Part shown: one piece after another, positions 6,522 through 7,423 of the stretch | How positions within the stretch are numbered: the first letter of the stretch is position 1 | Layout of the letters: each line of letters opens with the position of its first letter | Origin: Betaproteobacteria bacterium | GTDB taxonomy: Bacteria > Pseudomonadota > Gammaproteobacteria > Burkholderiales > SG8-39 | Assembly (NCBI GenBank): GCA_019237595.1 | Contig: JAFAGU010000123.1 | Coordinates: forward strand, 1-7,423 | Reading direction: 5' to 3' | DNA length: 7,423 bases | Program-made: the position numbers and the translations under genes | The notes under the pieces: model-generated | What the model was told of the DNA's origin: nothing | Seen by the model: the letters and a program-made list of their open reading frames with translations, nothing else | Database searches by the model: none

Positions 6522-7423
6522 TCAGGTGCGCGCCTCGAGGACCCAGGAATTCGCCGCAAGGTATTCCACGGTGCGCAGGATGCCTTGCTTTATGGACAAC
6601 TTTGGCCTCCACCCGAGAGCGCGGATTCTTGCACAGTCGAGGAAGATGAACGGGCTGTCGCCGACCCAGCCTCGCTCGCCGCCGGCGTAGCGCAGCTCCG
6701 GGCGCAGGCCGAGGTGGCCGGTAATCCAGCCGATGGAGTCGTTCACCGTGCAGTATTCGTCCGTTCCGAGATTGAAGACGTTCACCCGGTCGCGGCATTG
6801 CGCGACGGCGAGCAGCATCGCATCCACGCAGTCCTGCACATAGAGGTACGACTTGCGCTGCTTCCCGTCGCCAAGGACGCGAAGCTCCTTCGGGTCGCGC
6901 CGCAGGCTCCGGTAGAAATCGAACACGTGGCCGTGCGTGTATCGCTCGCCGAGGATGGAAACGAACCGGAACAAGAATCCCTGGAACCCGAAGCCTTCGC
7001 AATACGCCTGGATGAGGGCTTCGCCGGCGAGCTTCGAGGCGCCATAGAGGGAGGTCTGGACCGGAAAGGGAGCCGCCTCCGGAGTCGGAAAGACATTCGG
7101 CTCGCCATAGACGGAACCGGTCGACGAAAAGGCGATGCGCCGCACGCCGGCACGGCGCATGGCCTCGAGGACGTTGAAAGTCGCGATCGTGTTCTGCTCG
7201 AGATCGCGTCTTGGGTGCTCGGTCCCGAATCGCACGTCCGCGTTGGCCGCGAGGTGGAACACGATATCGACGCCCGCCATCTCCCGCCCGAGCGATGCGG
7301 GATCGAGAAGGTCGGGCGCGACCAGCCGGAAGCCAGTTTTCTGGAGTGCGCCTTCGACGAATCGCCGCGGCCCGGTCGAGAAGTTGTCGATTCCGGGGAG
7401 GTGCCAGCCGTCTGCGAGGAGGC
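6522..7423 (-). CDS. NAD-dependent epimerase/dehydratase (extended SDR, GalE-like), missing its N-terminus
   Basis: This is an NDP-sugar epimerase/dehydratase of the extended SDR family. It is open to the window edge; about 299 residues are visible and roughly 20 N-terminal residues with the GxxGxxG loop lie beyond base 7423. Counting from the first visible codon (7421), the segment GIDNFSTG at 10-17 is the NAD ribose-binding turn (D12). FHLAANADVR lies at about 55-64, FSSTGSVYGE at 98-107 holds the catalytic T101, and YGASK gives catalytic Y126 and K130. SYLYVQDCVDAM at about 191-202 matches the substrate-domain motif of GalE-like epimerases. The Met at 7280 is internal; the upstream sequence is in frame and conserved in character. 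It is the first visible gene of the minus-strand sugar operon, and its TGA abuts the SDR ATG. C4 or C5 epimerisation, or dehydration, of a nucleotide sugar is possible; motifs alone do not decide. Confidence 0.9.
   Translation of the reverse strand, partial: LLADGWHLPGIDNFSTGPRRFVEGALQKTGFRLVAPDLLDPASLGREMAGVDIVFHLAANADVRFGTEHPRRDLEQNTIATFNVLEAMRRAGVRRIAFSSTGSVYGEPNVFPTPEAAPFPVQTSLYGASKLAGEALIQAYCEGFGFQGFLFRFVSILGERYTHGHVFDFYRSLRRDPKELRVLGDGKQRKSYLYVQDCVDAMLLAVAQCRDRVNVFNLGTDEYCTVNDSIGWITGHLGLRPELRYAGGERGWVGDSPFIFLDCARIRALGWRPKLSIKQGILRTVEYLAANSWVLEART

Overview
The window is GC-rich, essentially gap-free coding DNA, most likely from a betaproteobacterium. The NtrC protein has the betaproteobacterial look: it begins MKPVWIVDDD, has a GNVRQLENLCHWLTVMAP stretch after the AAA+ core, and is 465 residues long. 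All genes use strongly GC-biased third positions. No rRNA, tRNA, insertion sequence, CRISPR array or replication origin was seen. No gene-free stretch exceeds about 10 bases.

Left half, plus strand: the 3' end of ntrB (sensor kinase of nitrogen regulation), then full-length ntrC (its sigma54-dependent response regulator) joined by an ATGA overlap, then a family 2 glycosyltransferase gene starting only 10 bases after ntrC. Inside the ntrB coding region, at 283-298, lies an exact match to the core sigma54 (-24/-12) promoter consensus. It points toward ntrC and falls on codons that are atypical for this genome. It is the most interesting regulatory signal in the window.

Right half, minus strand: a tightly packed five-gene operon, in transcription order NAD-dependent epimerase (5' end outside the window), SDR oxidoreductase, Gfo/Idh/MocA oxidoreductase, GHMP sugar kinase and sugar-phosphate nucleotidyltransferase. 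Successive junctions are TGA-ATG abutting, then three consecutive 4-base GTGA stop/start overlaps, so translational coupling is likely. The last two genes resemble HddA and HddC, which phosphorylate and nucleotidylate D-glycero-D-manno-heptose 7-phosphate/1-phosphate. The block therefore looks like part of an NDP-sugar (possibly GDP-heptose or modified heptose) pathway feeding LPS O-antigen, capsule or another surface glycan. The usual partners GmhA (isomerase) and GmhB (phosphatase) are not in the window.

The two blocks converge, and the ends of the glycosyltransferase and nucleotidyltransferase genes overlap tail-to-tail by 30 bases. The glycosyltransferase could use the sugar made by the facing operon, but that link is inferred from position only. 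Overall this is a junction between a housekeeping nitrogen-control locus and a surface-polysaccharide accessory region. I see no clearly unprecedented system. The sigma54 site, the ntrC-glycosyltransferase arrangement and the enzyme combination of the sugar operon deserve a second look.
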